A stretch of 64,000 nucleotides of DNA, taken from positions 4,437,501-4,501,500 of the forward strand of contig NZ_CP014275.1 in assembly GCF_001578105.1 (NCBI RefSeq), given 5' to 3'. The notes beneath the pieces were generated by a model that saw only the letters and a list, made by a program, of their open reading frames with translations, ran no database searches and had not been told where the DNA came from. A program made the position numbers and the translations under genes. Below, piece by piece: positions 1 through 9,477 of this stretch. This stretch comes from Martelella sp. AD-3. GTDB taxonomy: Bacteria > Pseudomonadota > Alphaproteobacteria > Rhizobiales > Rhizobiaceae. Position 1 is the first letter of the stretch; each line of letters opens with the position of its first letter.

Positions 1-1665
<1,665 letters not shown>

Positions 1666-1710
1666 CTCATTGTTCATGTTCATCGGCTTCGCCGAAGACA
1701 TGATCTTTTT

Positions 1711-1980
1711 GTCCTGACGCTGTCGCGGCCTTTGGCCGCTGCGCTCCGGACGGGCCGCTTCGCGACGCAGGCAAGCTGCTGAGGGTCGTCCCCCGGCAGT
1801 CATTGCGACTGCTGACTGGCGAAGCGCCAATACAACAACAGACCTCACGACCTTGTATCCTTTCTTCTGCATCGCAGGGGAAGGTCGAAGCCGACAGGCT
1901 TCGCAAGGCCGACCGGCCGCCGGCGCTGATGCGCCGCCCCGTCCGGAGCGAAGCGGCGCAAGCCGCGTCAGCGTGAGGAC
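1711..1980. repeat. 23S-5S spacer with a long imperfect inverted repeat
   Basis: The roughly 355-base spacer between 23S and 5S holds no gene. Its arms at about 1711-1754 and 1937-1980 are reverse complements at roughly 80 percent by eye. Both contain GTCCT, ACGCTG, CGCGGC and CTCCGGACGGG. The arms would form a stem of about 43 base pairs enclosing about 180 bases. A small hairpin (TCGGCTTCGCCGA near 1683) lies just after the 23S end. The large stem may be a processing structure or a pair of inserted palindromic repeat elements. Confidence 0.6.
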
Positions 1981-2021
1981 AGAACAAACTCCAGCTTCTC
2001 GAAAACATGCTGCATTTGGCC

Positions 2022-2140
2022 GACCTGGTGGCTATGGCGGGGTCCTTAACACCCGTTCCCATTCCGAACACGGCCGTGAAATGCCCCAGCGCTGATGGTA
2101 CTTTGTCTTAAGGCACGGGAGAGTAAGTCGCTGCCAGGTC
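2022..2140 (+). rRNA. rrf: 5S ribosomal RNA
   Basis: The 119-base segment starts GACCTGGTGGCTATGGCGGG and ends CGCTGCCAGGTC, so its termini pair as the 5S helix I. It contains the conserved loop CCCATTCCGAACACGG and the downstream GAAATGCCCCAGCGC strand. It lies in the expected position after 23S and before tRNA-fMet. Ends are set by the terminal helix. Confidence 0.96.
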
Positions 2141-2186
2141 TGCCAAATGCAGCTCAATATCTTCTCATAACGGCGACTGCCGATCT

Positions 2187-2212
2187 CAAGCCGCCCCCAA
2201 AGCGGCTTTTTG
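2187..2212 (+). terminator. Rho-independent-type hairpin after 5S
   Basis: AAGCCGC, a short CCCCAAA loop and GCGGCTTTTT form a stem followed by a T run, 47 bases after the 5S end. The tRNA-fMet gene lies beyond it, so it may be leaky or the tRNA may have its own promoter. Confidence 0.6.
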
Positions 2213-2357
2213 CATTGCCGCAACAAACACGAAACAACGCGGGCTCGAGTAGCCCTCCGGCCCGCAGGAAGCAAAACTTCCAAGCACCGACAAACAAAAT
2301 TCCGGGCAAAGCGCAAGACCAACCGTCTGCAACCATTCCCCGGAAGCTCAGAAATAA

Positions 2358-2434
<77 letters not shown>

Positions 2435-2444
2435 CCGATACAAA

Positions 2445-2481
2445 CAAACCCGTAGCATTCGCTGCGGGTTTTGTTGTTTTT
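2445..2481 (+). terminator. Terminator after tRNA-fMet
   Basis: AACCCGTAGC and GCTGCGGGTTTT form a hairpin with a T-rich tail (TTTTGTTGTTTTT) starting about 11 bases after the tRNA. It ends the rrn operon. The next 230 bases, up to the regulator gene, show no gene I can support. Confidence 0.7.
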
Positions 2482-2714
2482 GATGCCTTTCCAATAGCTT
2501 GACGCTCCGTCAACACAAGGATCTGACCCAGTTCGCCGGCACGCATATCGACCATCAGGATGACACGAGCTTCACCGCGGGTGGCGCATTCGTTTCGCTC
2601 GATACACCGCGCCACGCGGGAATGGTCTGCCACGGCAGTAGACCCTTCCAATCATATCCGCGAACCGCATAGGCGCCGCGTTGGCGGAGGTCGTCCGGGT
2701 CAGCGGGCCGGGCA

Positions 2715-3635
2715 TCAACTCCGCTGATAGGTGCCGGGTGACATGCCGACATGGCGGCGGAAGGCTGTGTTGAAGGCGCTGACCGAAGCATAGCCGACCC
2801 GCTGGGCGATTTCCGCTGTTGCGACCCTCTGTTGCAAAAGCTGCTTTGCAAGTGCCATGCGCCAGCCCGTGACATAGTTCATCGGGGTCACGCCAATCTC
2901 GCGCTGGAAGCGGGCATAGAAAGTCGACCGGGACATTGCGGCGTCTTTCGCAAGGCTTCCGGCGCTGATGCCGCGAGCCGGATCCTCATGGATGCGCCGG
3001 AGCGTCGGGGCGAGCTGGGGATCGGCCATGCCGCGCAGAAGACCTGGCGTTGCATAGCCGCCGCCCGCCGATCGCAGCGCCTCGATAAAAAGCACTTCCA
3101 GCAGATGCGAGAGCACAATCGCGCGCGCGGTTCGTCTGGCGCCGGTTTCCTCGTTGATCATCCGCACCAGAAGTATCAGCCTCTCCGCACCGCGCACGTG
3201 GATGAGGTCGGGCAGCAGCGAGACGAGAAGCGCCTTGTCGTTGGCGCGGAAGGCGCAATGGCCGACCATTGCCTGGATTTCGACAGGCGCTGCGGGATCG
3301 CCCAGCCTGAAGACACCGGGGCTGGTCTCAAGACGTTGCGCAAGCGCCCCGCGCGGTGGCGGCTGAAGGCTGCTCATCGTGAAGGCGTAAGCCTCCGGAA
3401 TGAGGACGAAGTCGCCGGCCCCCAGCACCATGGGCATCCTGCCGGCGACGGTCAGAAGGCATTCGCCATCGACCACGGCGCAATAGAACGGGCTGCCAAG
3501 ATCGGTGCGTTCCACAAGCCACTGCCCGCCGCCCGTCACCTGCTTGGCGATAGAGGGCATCGGTTTGAGCAACGAGACGACTTCTGCGACGGGATCGATC
3601 ACGATTTCGGACTTTTGATAAAAGAAGATGGACAT
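2715..3635 (-). CDS. AraC-family transcriptional regulator
   Basis: This is a DNA-binding regulator of about 306 residues. The N-terminal two thirds resembles the cupin-type sensor domain of AraC regulators. The C-terminal 100 residues hold the two helix-turn-helix motifs, with SAGSLAKDAAMSRSTFYARF and the family signature AEIAQRVGYASVSAFNTAFR followed by GMSPGTYQ. It is divergent from a short-chain dehydrogenase and a hydrolase, which it probably controls. The start is uncertain: ATG at 3668, ATG at 3635 or GTG at 3602 all lack a good ribosome binding site. The palindrome at 3630-3652 overlaps the middle start, which favours the GTG. The ligand is unknown. Confidence 0.9.
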   Translation of the reverse strand: MSIFFYQKSEIVIDPVAEVVSLLKPMPSIAKQVTGGGQWLVERTDLGSPFYCAVVDGECLLTVAGRMPMVLGAGDFVLIPEAYAFTMSSLQPPPRGALAQRLETSPGVFRLGDPAAPVEIQAMVGHCAFRANDKALLVSLLPDLIHVRGAERLILLVRMINEETGARRTARAIVLSHLLEVLFIEALRSAGGGYATPGLLRGMADPQLAPTLRRIHEDPARGISAGSLAKDAAMSRSTFYARFQREIGVTPMNYVTGWRMALAKQLLQQRVATAEIAQRVGYASVSAFNTAFRRHVGMSPGTYQRS

Positions 3636-3652
3636 ATAGATATAGAATGTCC
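3630..3652. promoter_or_regulatory. Palindrome between araC-type regulator and SDR gene
   Basis: GGACAT, 11 A/T-rich bases and ATGTCC form a perfect 6-base inverted repeat in the divergent promoter region, 50 bases before the dehydrogenase start. It could be an operator for the neighbouring regulator, although AraC proteins more often bind direct repeats. Confidence 0.35.
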
Positions 3653-3701
3653 GGAGAAGCAAGTCCATCTTGGCGCAACATCATTATTAGGAGATATGAG
3701 A

Positions 3702-4460
3702 ATGCCCAGGATACTCGTGACCGGCGCCTCTTCCGGATTTGGACTCGCCATCGCCCGGACCTTCCTTTCCAGAGGCTGGGACGTCGCGGCGACCATGCGC
3801 GACCCGAAATCCGATCAATTGCCTGTTTCGGACAAGCTTCAGCTCCTGCCGCTCGACGTAACCGATGCGAAGAGCATCGAGAGCGCTGTCGCCGCGGCAG
3901 GACCACTCGACGCACTGGTCAACAATGCTGGCGTCGGCATGCTGAATGTGCTTGAGGGAGCGGACATGGAGAAGGTCCGGGAGTTGTTCGAGACCAATGT
4001 TTTCGGCGCGTTCGCTGTGACCAGGGCGGTTCTGCCGCAATTGCGGATGCGCGGCGCGGGGGTCATCGTCAATATCAGTTCCAGCGTCACACTGAAGCCG
4101 TTGCCTGCCCTTTCGGTCTATAGTGCCAGCAAGGCGGCGCTGAATGCCTTTACCGAGAGCCTCGCCCTTGAGGCGGGTCTCTTCGGTGTGCGCGCGCGTC
4201 TGGTCCTGCCGGGCTCGGCGCCAACTACGGACTTTGGCAAGAATGCCGTGGCGCGCATGGGCATGGACATTCCCGAGCCTTATACCGCCTTCGTTCACGA
4301 CTATCTGGCAACGCTTCGCTCCGGCCCCCTGGTCACGACGGCGGAAGATGTCGCCGCGGCCGTCTGGCTGGCCGTGACGGATGAGAATGCGCCGATGATG
4401 ATCCCCGCAGGCGCGGACGCGCGCGCGCTGTTCAACGAAGAAGATCGCGCCACGGCTTGA
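3702..4460 (+). CDS. Short-chain dehydrogenase/reductase
   Basis: This is a classical NAD(P)-dependent oxidoreductase of 252 residues, cytoplasmic, substrate unknown. It starts MPRILVTGASSGFG, giving the glycine-rich cofactor motif TGxxxGxG at residues 7-14. NNAGVG follows near 70, a catalytic serine in VNISSS near 125, and YSASK near 142. The start is the ATG at 3702, eight bases after AGGAG; an in-frame ATG at 3696 sits too close to it. The hydrolase gene follows 37 bases later, so the two are probably one transcript controlled by the divergent AraC-type gene. Confidence 0.93.
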   Translation: MPRILVTGASSGFGLAIARTFLSRGWDVAATMRDPKSDQLPVSDKLQLLPLDVTDAKSIESAVAAAGPLDALVNNAGVGMLNVLEGADMEKVRELFETNVFGAFAVTRAVLPQLRMRGAGVIVNISSSVTLKPLPALSVYSASKAALNAFTESLALEAGLFGVRARLVLPGSAPTTDFGKNAVARMGMDIPEPYTAFVHDYLATLRSGPLVTTAEDVAAAVWLAVTDENAPMMIPAGADARALFNEEDRATA

Positions 4461-4497
4461 TCCCGTCTTCCACGCAGCCCATTCAGGAGCTTGACCC

Positions 4498-5454
4498 ATG
4501 AACAATCTGATCGATCTCGCGCGGCACCTCCCCGCGCCGGAGGCGGCGCTGACCGTCTCCTATACGCCCATCCGCCTCGCAATGGGCGGCCGTCAGCCGC
4601 TGGAATTGCGGCTGACGGCCCATGCGAGCGGGAACAGGCTTCCCATTGTGCTCCTGTCCCATGGCTTTGGCCCGTCGCACTACATCCCCTCGAAGGATGG
4701 CTATGCGCCGCTTGCACAGTTCTGGGCGGAACGCGGATTTGCGGTGATCCAGCCGACCCATGCCAGCTCCCGCGTCGGCGGTCTGCCGGCGGATGCAGAT
4801 GGCGCGCCGTTCTTCTGGCGCGAGCGGGTAGCGGAACTTCAGCTCATTCTCGACCGTCTGGACGACGTGGAGCAACAGGCAGCCGGCATTGCCGGCAGGC
4901 TGGACAGGGAACGCATCGCGGCGGTCGGCCATTCCTTCGGCGGACACACCGTTTCACTGCTGCTCGGCGCGAAGTTGCATGGTGAGGATTTCTCCGATCC
5001 GCGGATTTCCGCCGGAATGCTGCTGGCCGCGCCCGGGCGCGGCGGCAACGATCTGACAGAGGAAAACGCCGCGCGTTTCCCGTTCTTCGACGTCGACTTC
5101 TCAACGATTGCGGCCCGGACCCTCGTCGTTTGCGGCGATGCGGACAATCCGCATTTCACGCCGCGCGGCCCGGAATGGCACGCCGACGCCTTTCATGACG
5201 CCAGGGGAACGGACGGCGATCTCCTGACGCTCCATGGTGTTGGCCACGGGCTTGGCGGCATAGCGGGCCTGGACGCGAAGGAGACGGAGACCGAGGCGCC
5301 TGATGTGCTGGAAGCGCTGAAACGCCTCACGCTCGCCTGGCTCCGGACGGCCCTTGGCGTCGATCCGGATGCCTGGATGCAGAGCCGCGCGGCGCTCGAA
5401 CAGTCCGCACCCTCGCTCGGGCATGTGATCTCCCAAAGACCGGCAACGCAATAA
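4498..5454 (+). CDS. Alpha/beta hydrolase, dienelactone-hydrolase-like
   Basis: This is an alpha/beta-fold hydrolase of 318 residues. The oxyanion-side motif LLSHGFGPS lies near residue 52, the nucleophile elbow AAVGHSFGGHT near 140, a late acidic segment LVVCGDADNPHF near 204, and the catalytic-type histidine in HGVGHGLGG near 248. No signal peptide is seen, so it should be cytoplasmic. It is the second gene after the short-chain dehydrogenase. The pairing suggests a small catabolic or detoxification unit, but the substrate cannot be read from sequence. Confidence 0.88.
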   Translation: MNNLIDLARHLPAPEAALTVSYTPIRLAMGGRQPLELRLTAHASGNRLPIVLLSHGFGPSHYIPSKDGYAPLAQFWAERGFAVIQPTHASSRVGGLPADADGAPFFWRERVAELQLILDRLDDVEQQAAGIAGRLDRERIAAVGHSFGGHTVSLLLGAKLHGEDFSDPRISAGMLLAAPGRGGNDLTEENAARFPFFDVDFSTIAARTLVVCGDADNPHFTPRGPEWHADAFHDARGTDGDLLTLHGVGHGLGGIAGLDAKETETEAPDVLEALKRLTLAWLRTALGVDPDAWMQSRAALEQSAPSLGHVISQRPATQ

Positions 5455-5455
5455 C

Positions 5456-5487
5456 GGGCGGAGCCGTACCGCAAGCGGCTCCCGCCC
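5456..5487. terminator. Hairpin between convergent hydrolase and nsrR genes
   Basis: GGGCGGAGCCG and CGGCTCCCGCCC pair with one bulged base, directly after the hydrolase stop codon. There is no T run, so it is only a candidate terminator. The remaining 180 bases up to the nsrR end show nothing further. Confidence 0.45.
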
Positions 5488-5668
5488 CGCGCGGCGTGGA
5501 GCCGTGATGCCGAGGGCGGCAGATTGCCTCACGCGGCGATCGGCGGCGCTTGGTGACGCCATTCATCCGCGCCGCCCGCCAGCTTCGACGGACAGGCGGA
5601 AATGCGCCGGCCCCTCCTGTTCCCGCAAGGCGACGCGACGGATCTGAAAGCCGTCTCGTCGTTTCGCC

Positions 5669-6112
5669 TTATGACGGGGAGGTCCGTTCCGGTGAACCCG
5701 GCCCGAAGACCTGAGGCGACAGGACGATATCGGCAAGGGTGTAGTGATCGAAGACGCCGAGGAAGGATGTGAGCGCTTCGTTCAGTATCGTTGGCAGCTT
5801 GCAGGCTTTCGTGACCACGCACTGATTTCCGGTCGCAAAGCATTCGACAAGCGCGAAATCGGCCTCTGTCGCGCGGATGACAGCGCCGAGATTGATCCGC
5901 TCGGGCGACATTGCCAGCCGGAAGCCGCCGGAGCGCCCGCGTACGCTGGCCAGATATCCGTGTCTGGTCAGAACATTCACGACCTTCATAAGATGGGTCT
6001 TCGAGACCGAATAGGCCGCAGACGTCTCTTCGATCGTGACCAGCCGGTCGCCGGCCGAAGCTGCATACATCAGCACGCGCAGCGCGTAGTCGGAAAAGGT
6101 TGTCAGACGCAT
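5669..6112 (-). CDS. nsrR: Rrf2-family nitric-oxide-sensing repressor NsrR
   Basis: This is a 147-residue Rrf2 repressor that binds an iron-sulfur cluster and senses NO. It begins MRLTTFSDYALRVLMYAA, the typical NsrR N terminus. It has a winged helix with SVSKTHLMKVVNVL and GRSGGFRLA, and three cysteines at 91, 98 and 104, the spacing expected for cluster ligands. The start at 6112 is chosen because family homology begins there; an upstream in-frame ATG at 6163 would add 17 unrelated residues. It lies 197 bases downstream of nnrS on the same strand. An NsrR-type operator upstream of nnrS supports the assignment. Confidence 0.93.
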   Translation of the reverse strand: MRLTTFSDYALRVLMYAASAGDRLVTIEETSAAYSVSKTHLMKVVNVLTRHGYLASVRGRSGGFRLAMSPERINLGAVIRATEADFALVECFATGNQCVVTKACKLPTILNEALTSFLGVFDHYTLADIVLSPQVFGPGSPERTSPS

Positions 6113-6308
6113 CGGCGCGCTCCCTGGAGGCTGCGGCGGCTGAATGCGGAGGATCTTCCGCATCCGGACGCGCGTCCTATGTCGGTATTATCATATATCG
6201 GCGATGTCTTTCGTCGGGAGACGGATCAAACCATGACGAATTTTCTGCTCGAGATCCGCGCGCAACCGCCATCACGCCCTTTCCGTCGCTGGGCCGGCTC
6301 AGACCGTT

Positions 6309-7502
6309 TCAGTTACGGGGCCTGAACAGCATTGGACCGTAGACCAGGCAGAAGCCCGCAAAGGCGAGAACCCATGCCAGTCCTGCTAAAGGCATCAACG
6401 AGAACGTCCAGCCAGGATTGAAGGCAGCGGCAAGACGCAGGACCAGTGCGATCACGATGGCCAGATAGATTGCCGCCGTCGCCGGCGGCGCCGTCAGCGG
6501 ATAGCCGGTGTGGCCCCGGCTGGCGCGGGTCATGATCGCAAGCGTCATGCCGCCGATGGCGCCGACGGTCCAGCAGTGTATGGCAGCGCTTTCCGCGCCG
6601 GCGCTTCCCGTAAAGGCAGCATAGCCGGAGAACACGAAGCCGAGACTGACTGGCAGGAATGCAAGATGCAGGATGAAGACCAGCGGCTCGGCCAGCGTTT
6701 TCAGAGGTCGCCAGCGCCATTGCCGGAACAGGTTGAAGGCACCGATGGCGATCAGAAACATACCCAGCATCGGCTCTTCTCTGTCAAATGCGGGAAACGC
6801 GACCCATGCGCCAAGACCGGCGGCGCTCATCACCATCACGAACCGGTCGAATTCGCCGAAAGCAGGCGGCAGAGCCGGAGAACCCTGCTTCTTGAGCCAG
6901 TTGCGGGTGAAGCTCGGAACCACCCGGCCGCCGATGATCTGGATCAGCATGATGATGAGGGCAATGGCGGCGCGTTCGGCATAGACCGACGTGCCGTAGC
7001 GGATGTTTTCGTAGTAAAACAGGATCTGCGTGGCGGTAAACAGCGAAAGGACCACGATCACCTTCAGGTTCCGCCAGTTGCGCCCGGCGAGGATTTCCCG
7101 CGCCAGAAAACCGATCAGCGCCAGCGGAAAGGCGAGAGCCGCGAGATAGACAAGTGCTGGCGGGAGCGAAGCGGAGAAGCCGACGATAGCCCGCGCGCCA
7201 AGCCAGAGGCCGAACAGGCCCGCAAGCGGCCGGCCGACGACCGGCAGGCGGCCCGTCCAGTTGGGAACGGCCGTCAGAAGAAAGCCCGCGATGATCGCCG
7301 GTACATAGCCGTAAAGCAGTTCGTGGACATGCCATGACACGGGCGTGAACATGCTCGGCACCTGGATAAAGCCCAGATACCAAGGGACCCACAGCGCGAT
7401 CAGCAGGGCGGCGTCAAGCGCGCCGAAGAAGAAGAACGGCCTGAAGCCATAGCTGAAAATCGCCGGTCCTTGCCATGCGCGCAGTCTTGCCATTGTCGTC
7501 AT
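6309..7502 (-). CDS. nnrS: NnrS family haem/copper membrane protein (NO stress)
   Basis: This is a polytopic inner-membrane protein of about 397 residues with roughly 12 hydrophobic segments. NnrS proteins bind haem and copper and protect cells from nitrosative stress. Early landmarks are GPAIFSYGFRPFFFFGA near residue 10 and SWHVHELLYGY near 55, followed by PNWTGRLPV. Later come GGRVVPSFTRNWL near 190 and an HTGYPL segment near 335, all typical of the family. ATG 7502 is preferred to an upstream TTG at 7517. The upstream region holds an NsrR-like operator, which implies induction by NO. Confidence 0.93.
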   Translation of the reverse strand: MTTMARLRAWQGPAIFSYGFRPFFFFGALDAALLIALWVPWYLGFIQVPSMFTPVSWHVHELLYGYVPAIIAGFLLTAVPNWTGRLPVVGRPLAGLFGLWLGARAIVGFSASLPPALVYLAALAFPLALIGFLAREILAGRNWRNLKVIVVLSLFTATQILFYYENIRYGTSVYAERAAIALIIMLIQIIGGRVVPSFTRNWLKKQGSPALPPAFGEFDRFVMVMSAAGLGAWVAFPAFDREEPMLGMFLIAIGAFNLFRQWRWRPLKTLAEPLVFILHLAFLPVSLGFVFSGYAAFTGSAGAESAAIHCWTVGAIGGMTLAIMTRASRGHTGYPLTAPPATAAIYLAIVIALVLRLAAAFNPGWTFSLMPLAGLAWVLAFAGFCLVYGPMLFRPRN

Positions 7503-7599
7503 TGTTCGTCTCGGCAATCATGTTGGTTGAGTACGGGTTGAGCGGAACACGGGCACACCGGTCAGTATGGGCCGGCGAGTGGCAAGCTAGCCGGAATAA

Positions 7600-7622
7600 A
7601 ACATGTATTTTATATTCATCTT
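7600..7622 (-). promoter_or_regulatory. NsrR operator upstream of nnrS
   Basis: The 23-base site matches the NsrR consensus of two 11-base arms (AAGATGNATTT and its mirror) at 21 of 23 positions, counting the free positions as matches. The left arm reads AACATGTATTT and the right arm ATATTCATCTT, with one mismatch in each arm. It lies 98-120 bases before the nnrS start codon. Confidence 0.75.
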
Positions 7623-7829
7623 TTGTCACGCCGGTCAATGTCCGTCCGTCCGGCGGGTCAAGTTGACGCAGGTTGGTAGCGGAGATTGGGAAAGCGCGAT
7701 GCCTGGATTCGATAGCTGAAAGCCTCCTTTGTGCGTCCGAATGGACGCACGGCGCTCTACGCCGTCGGCAACTCGAACCGGTTGCGCAGCCCGAACAGCT
7801 CGGTCGTGAAGCCGCGGACGAGAGTAGAA

Positions 7830-8320
7830 ACACCACCGCCGGCCGTCAGGCTTTCTTCTCCGGCCGCTGCGATGCGCTGATCACCGATGCCGGCGCGCTC
7901 GCCTCCGTGCGCGCGACGATGGCGGACAATCCGGACGACTACGTCATCTTCCCGGCAACGCCCTATATGGATGCGCTGACGCCTGCCGTCCGCCATGGCG
8001 ATGACCAGTGGCTCGATATCGTGACCTGGTCGATCCAGGCGATGATCGCCGCCGAGGCATTCGGGCTTACCAGCGGGAATATCGACGACTATCTCGACAG
8101 CGACGATCCGCGCATCCGCCGGTTTCTGGGCACGGATCCGGGCAATGGCGCGGCACTCGGCCTCAGCGATGACTTCGCCTACCGCATCGTGAAATCCGTC
8201 GGCAATTACGCCGAGGTCTATGATCGCAATGTCGGCATGGACAGCCCGCTGAAGCTGGAGCGAGGCTATAACGCGCTGTTCAGCGACGGCGGGCTGATGT
8301 TCCCGCTGGCCTTTCAGTAA
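7830..8320 (+). pseudogene. 5'-truncated amino-acid ABC transporter substrate-binding protein (AapJ-like)
   Basis: Only the C-terminal 155-160 residues of an AapJ/BztA-type periplasmic binding protein can be recognised, from FFSGRCDALITDAG at about 7853 through GDDQWLDIVTWSIQAMIAAE to GLMFPLAFQ at the stop. The family is about 340 residues, so the signal peptide and first lobe are missing. The reading frame stays open upstream to 7673, but that part is unrelated sequence. The gene sits in the normal aapJ position, nine bases before an aapQ-like gene. It is most likely a remnant after a deletion. A hairpin at 7731-7750 (GTGCGTCC-GAAT-GGACGCAC) marks the foreign side of the junction. Confidence 0.82.
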
Positions 8321-8328
8321 AGCCGGTC

Positions 8329-9477
8329 ATGCTGTCGCTCTGGTATTCACAACGGGCCCGATCCTGGGCCATGCAGATCGCCCTTCTGGGCGGTCTGGTC
8401 CTGTTCGTCTGGTGGCTTGCGGGCAATACGCATGAAAACCTGACCGAACGCGGCATCCGCACCGGCTTCGACTATCTCTGGCGGCCGGCGCGCTTTCCGA
8501 TTTCCGAAAGCATCGTCCGCTATGATGCATCGGACAGCTTCTTCTGGGCCTATGTCGTCGGTCTTGCCAATACGCTGTGGCTGTCGTTCCTGTCGATCCT
8601 GTTTGCAACGCTGCTCGGTCTGGTGGTCGGCCTCTCGCGCCGCTCCGCCCATCCGCTGCTGTCGCGCTTCGCTGGTACCTATGTCACCGTGCTGCGCAAC
8701 GTTCCGCTCATCGTCCAGCTTCTCTTCTGGTATGCCATCGCCACATCGCTGTTTCCCGTACCGCGCGAGGCGCTCAATCCGCTGCCCGGCGTGTTCCTGT
8801 CCATTCGCGGCGTCTATGCCCCGGCCCTGACGCTCGGACCGGGCGCCAGCATGCTGCTGATCGTCGCGGCGTTTCTGTTTGTGGTTGCGCTCGCCGCCGG
8901 TTTCAAGCTTTCGGCGGGAAAGCGCCTGCCGGCGAAGGCTGCGAGCGTCGGCCTCTTTGTCTGCCTCTGGGTGGCAGTCGTCGTCTGGCTTTCGGGACGG
9001 CTCGGCCATCCGATCGGCCTTGAGGCTCCGGCGCTGAAAGGGCTCAATTTCAGGGGCGGCATGGTGCTGTCGCCCGAATTCGCCGCCATCATCACTGGCC
9101 TGACGATCTACACCTCCGCCTTCATCGGCGAAATCATCCGCGGCGGCATCGATGCCGTCGAGAAAGGCCAGTGGGAAGGCGCGCGCGCCCTGGGGCTCAG
9201 CGAACACCACATCATGTTCCGGATCATCCTGCCGCAGGCGCTCAGGATCATCGTGCCGCCGATGACGTCGCAATATCTCTCCACCGTCAAGAACACCACG
9301 CTTGCCGTGGCGGTCGGCTATCCCGAGCTCGGCCTCGTGGTCAACACGGTGATCAATCAGACCGGCCAGGCGATCGAGAGCATCCTGATCATGCTTGCGG
9401 TCTTCCTCAGCATTTCGCTCTCCGTTTCCGCTTTCATGAACTGGTACAATGCGCGCGTCGCATTGGTGGTGCGCTGA
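8329..9477 (+). CDS. Polar amino-acid ABC transporter permease (AapQ-like)
   Basis: This is a 382-residue inner-membrane permease of the His/Glu/Gln/Arg/opine family, which takes up polar amino acids as a heterodimer with AapM. An N-terminal membrane segment (residues 15-30) is followed by SDSFFWAYVVGLANTLWLSF. The EAA-type loop EGARALGLSEHHIMFRIILP sits near residue 285 and carries the contact site for the ATPase. It follows the truncated binding protein by nine bases and overlaps the next permease by one base. No clear Shine-Dalgarno sequence precedes the ATG, which suggests translational coupling to the now-broken upstream gene. Confidence 0.9.
   Translation: MLSLWYSQRARSWAMQIALLGGLVLFVWWLAGNTHENLTERGIRTGFDYLWRPARFPISESIVRYDASDSFFWAYVVGLANTLWLSFLSILFATLLGLVVGLSRRSAHPLLSRFAGTYVTVLRNVPLIVQLLFWYAIATSLFPVPREALNPLPGVFLSIRGVYAPALTLGPGASMLLIVAAFLFVVALAAGFKLSAGKRLPAKAASVGLFVCLWVAVVVWLSGRLGHPIGLEAPALKGLNFRGGMVLSPEFAAIITGLTIYTSAFIGEIIRGGIDAVEKGQWEGARALGLSEHHIMFRIILPQALRIIVPPMTSQYLSTVKNTTLAVAVGYPELGLVVNTVINQTGQAIESILIMLAVFLSISLSVSAFMNWYNARVALVVR

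Noticed and set aside
6144..6163. ATGCGGA-GGATCT-TCCGCAT palindrome before nsrR as an NsrR site
   Set aside because: It does not match the A/T-rich NsrR consensus. It is a plain hairpin of unknown role.
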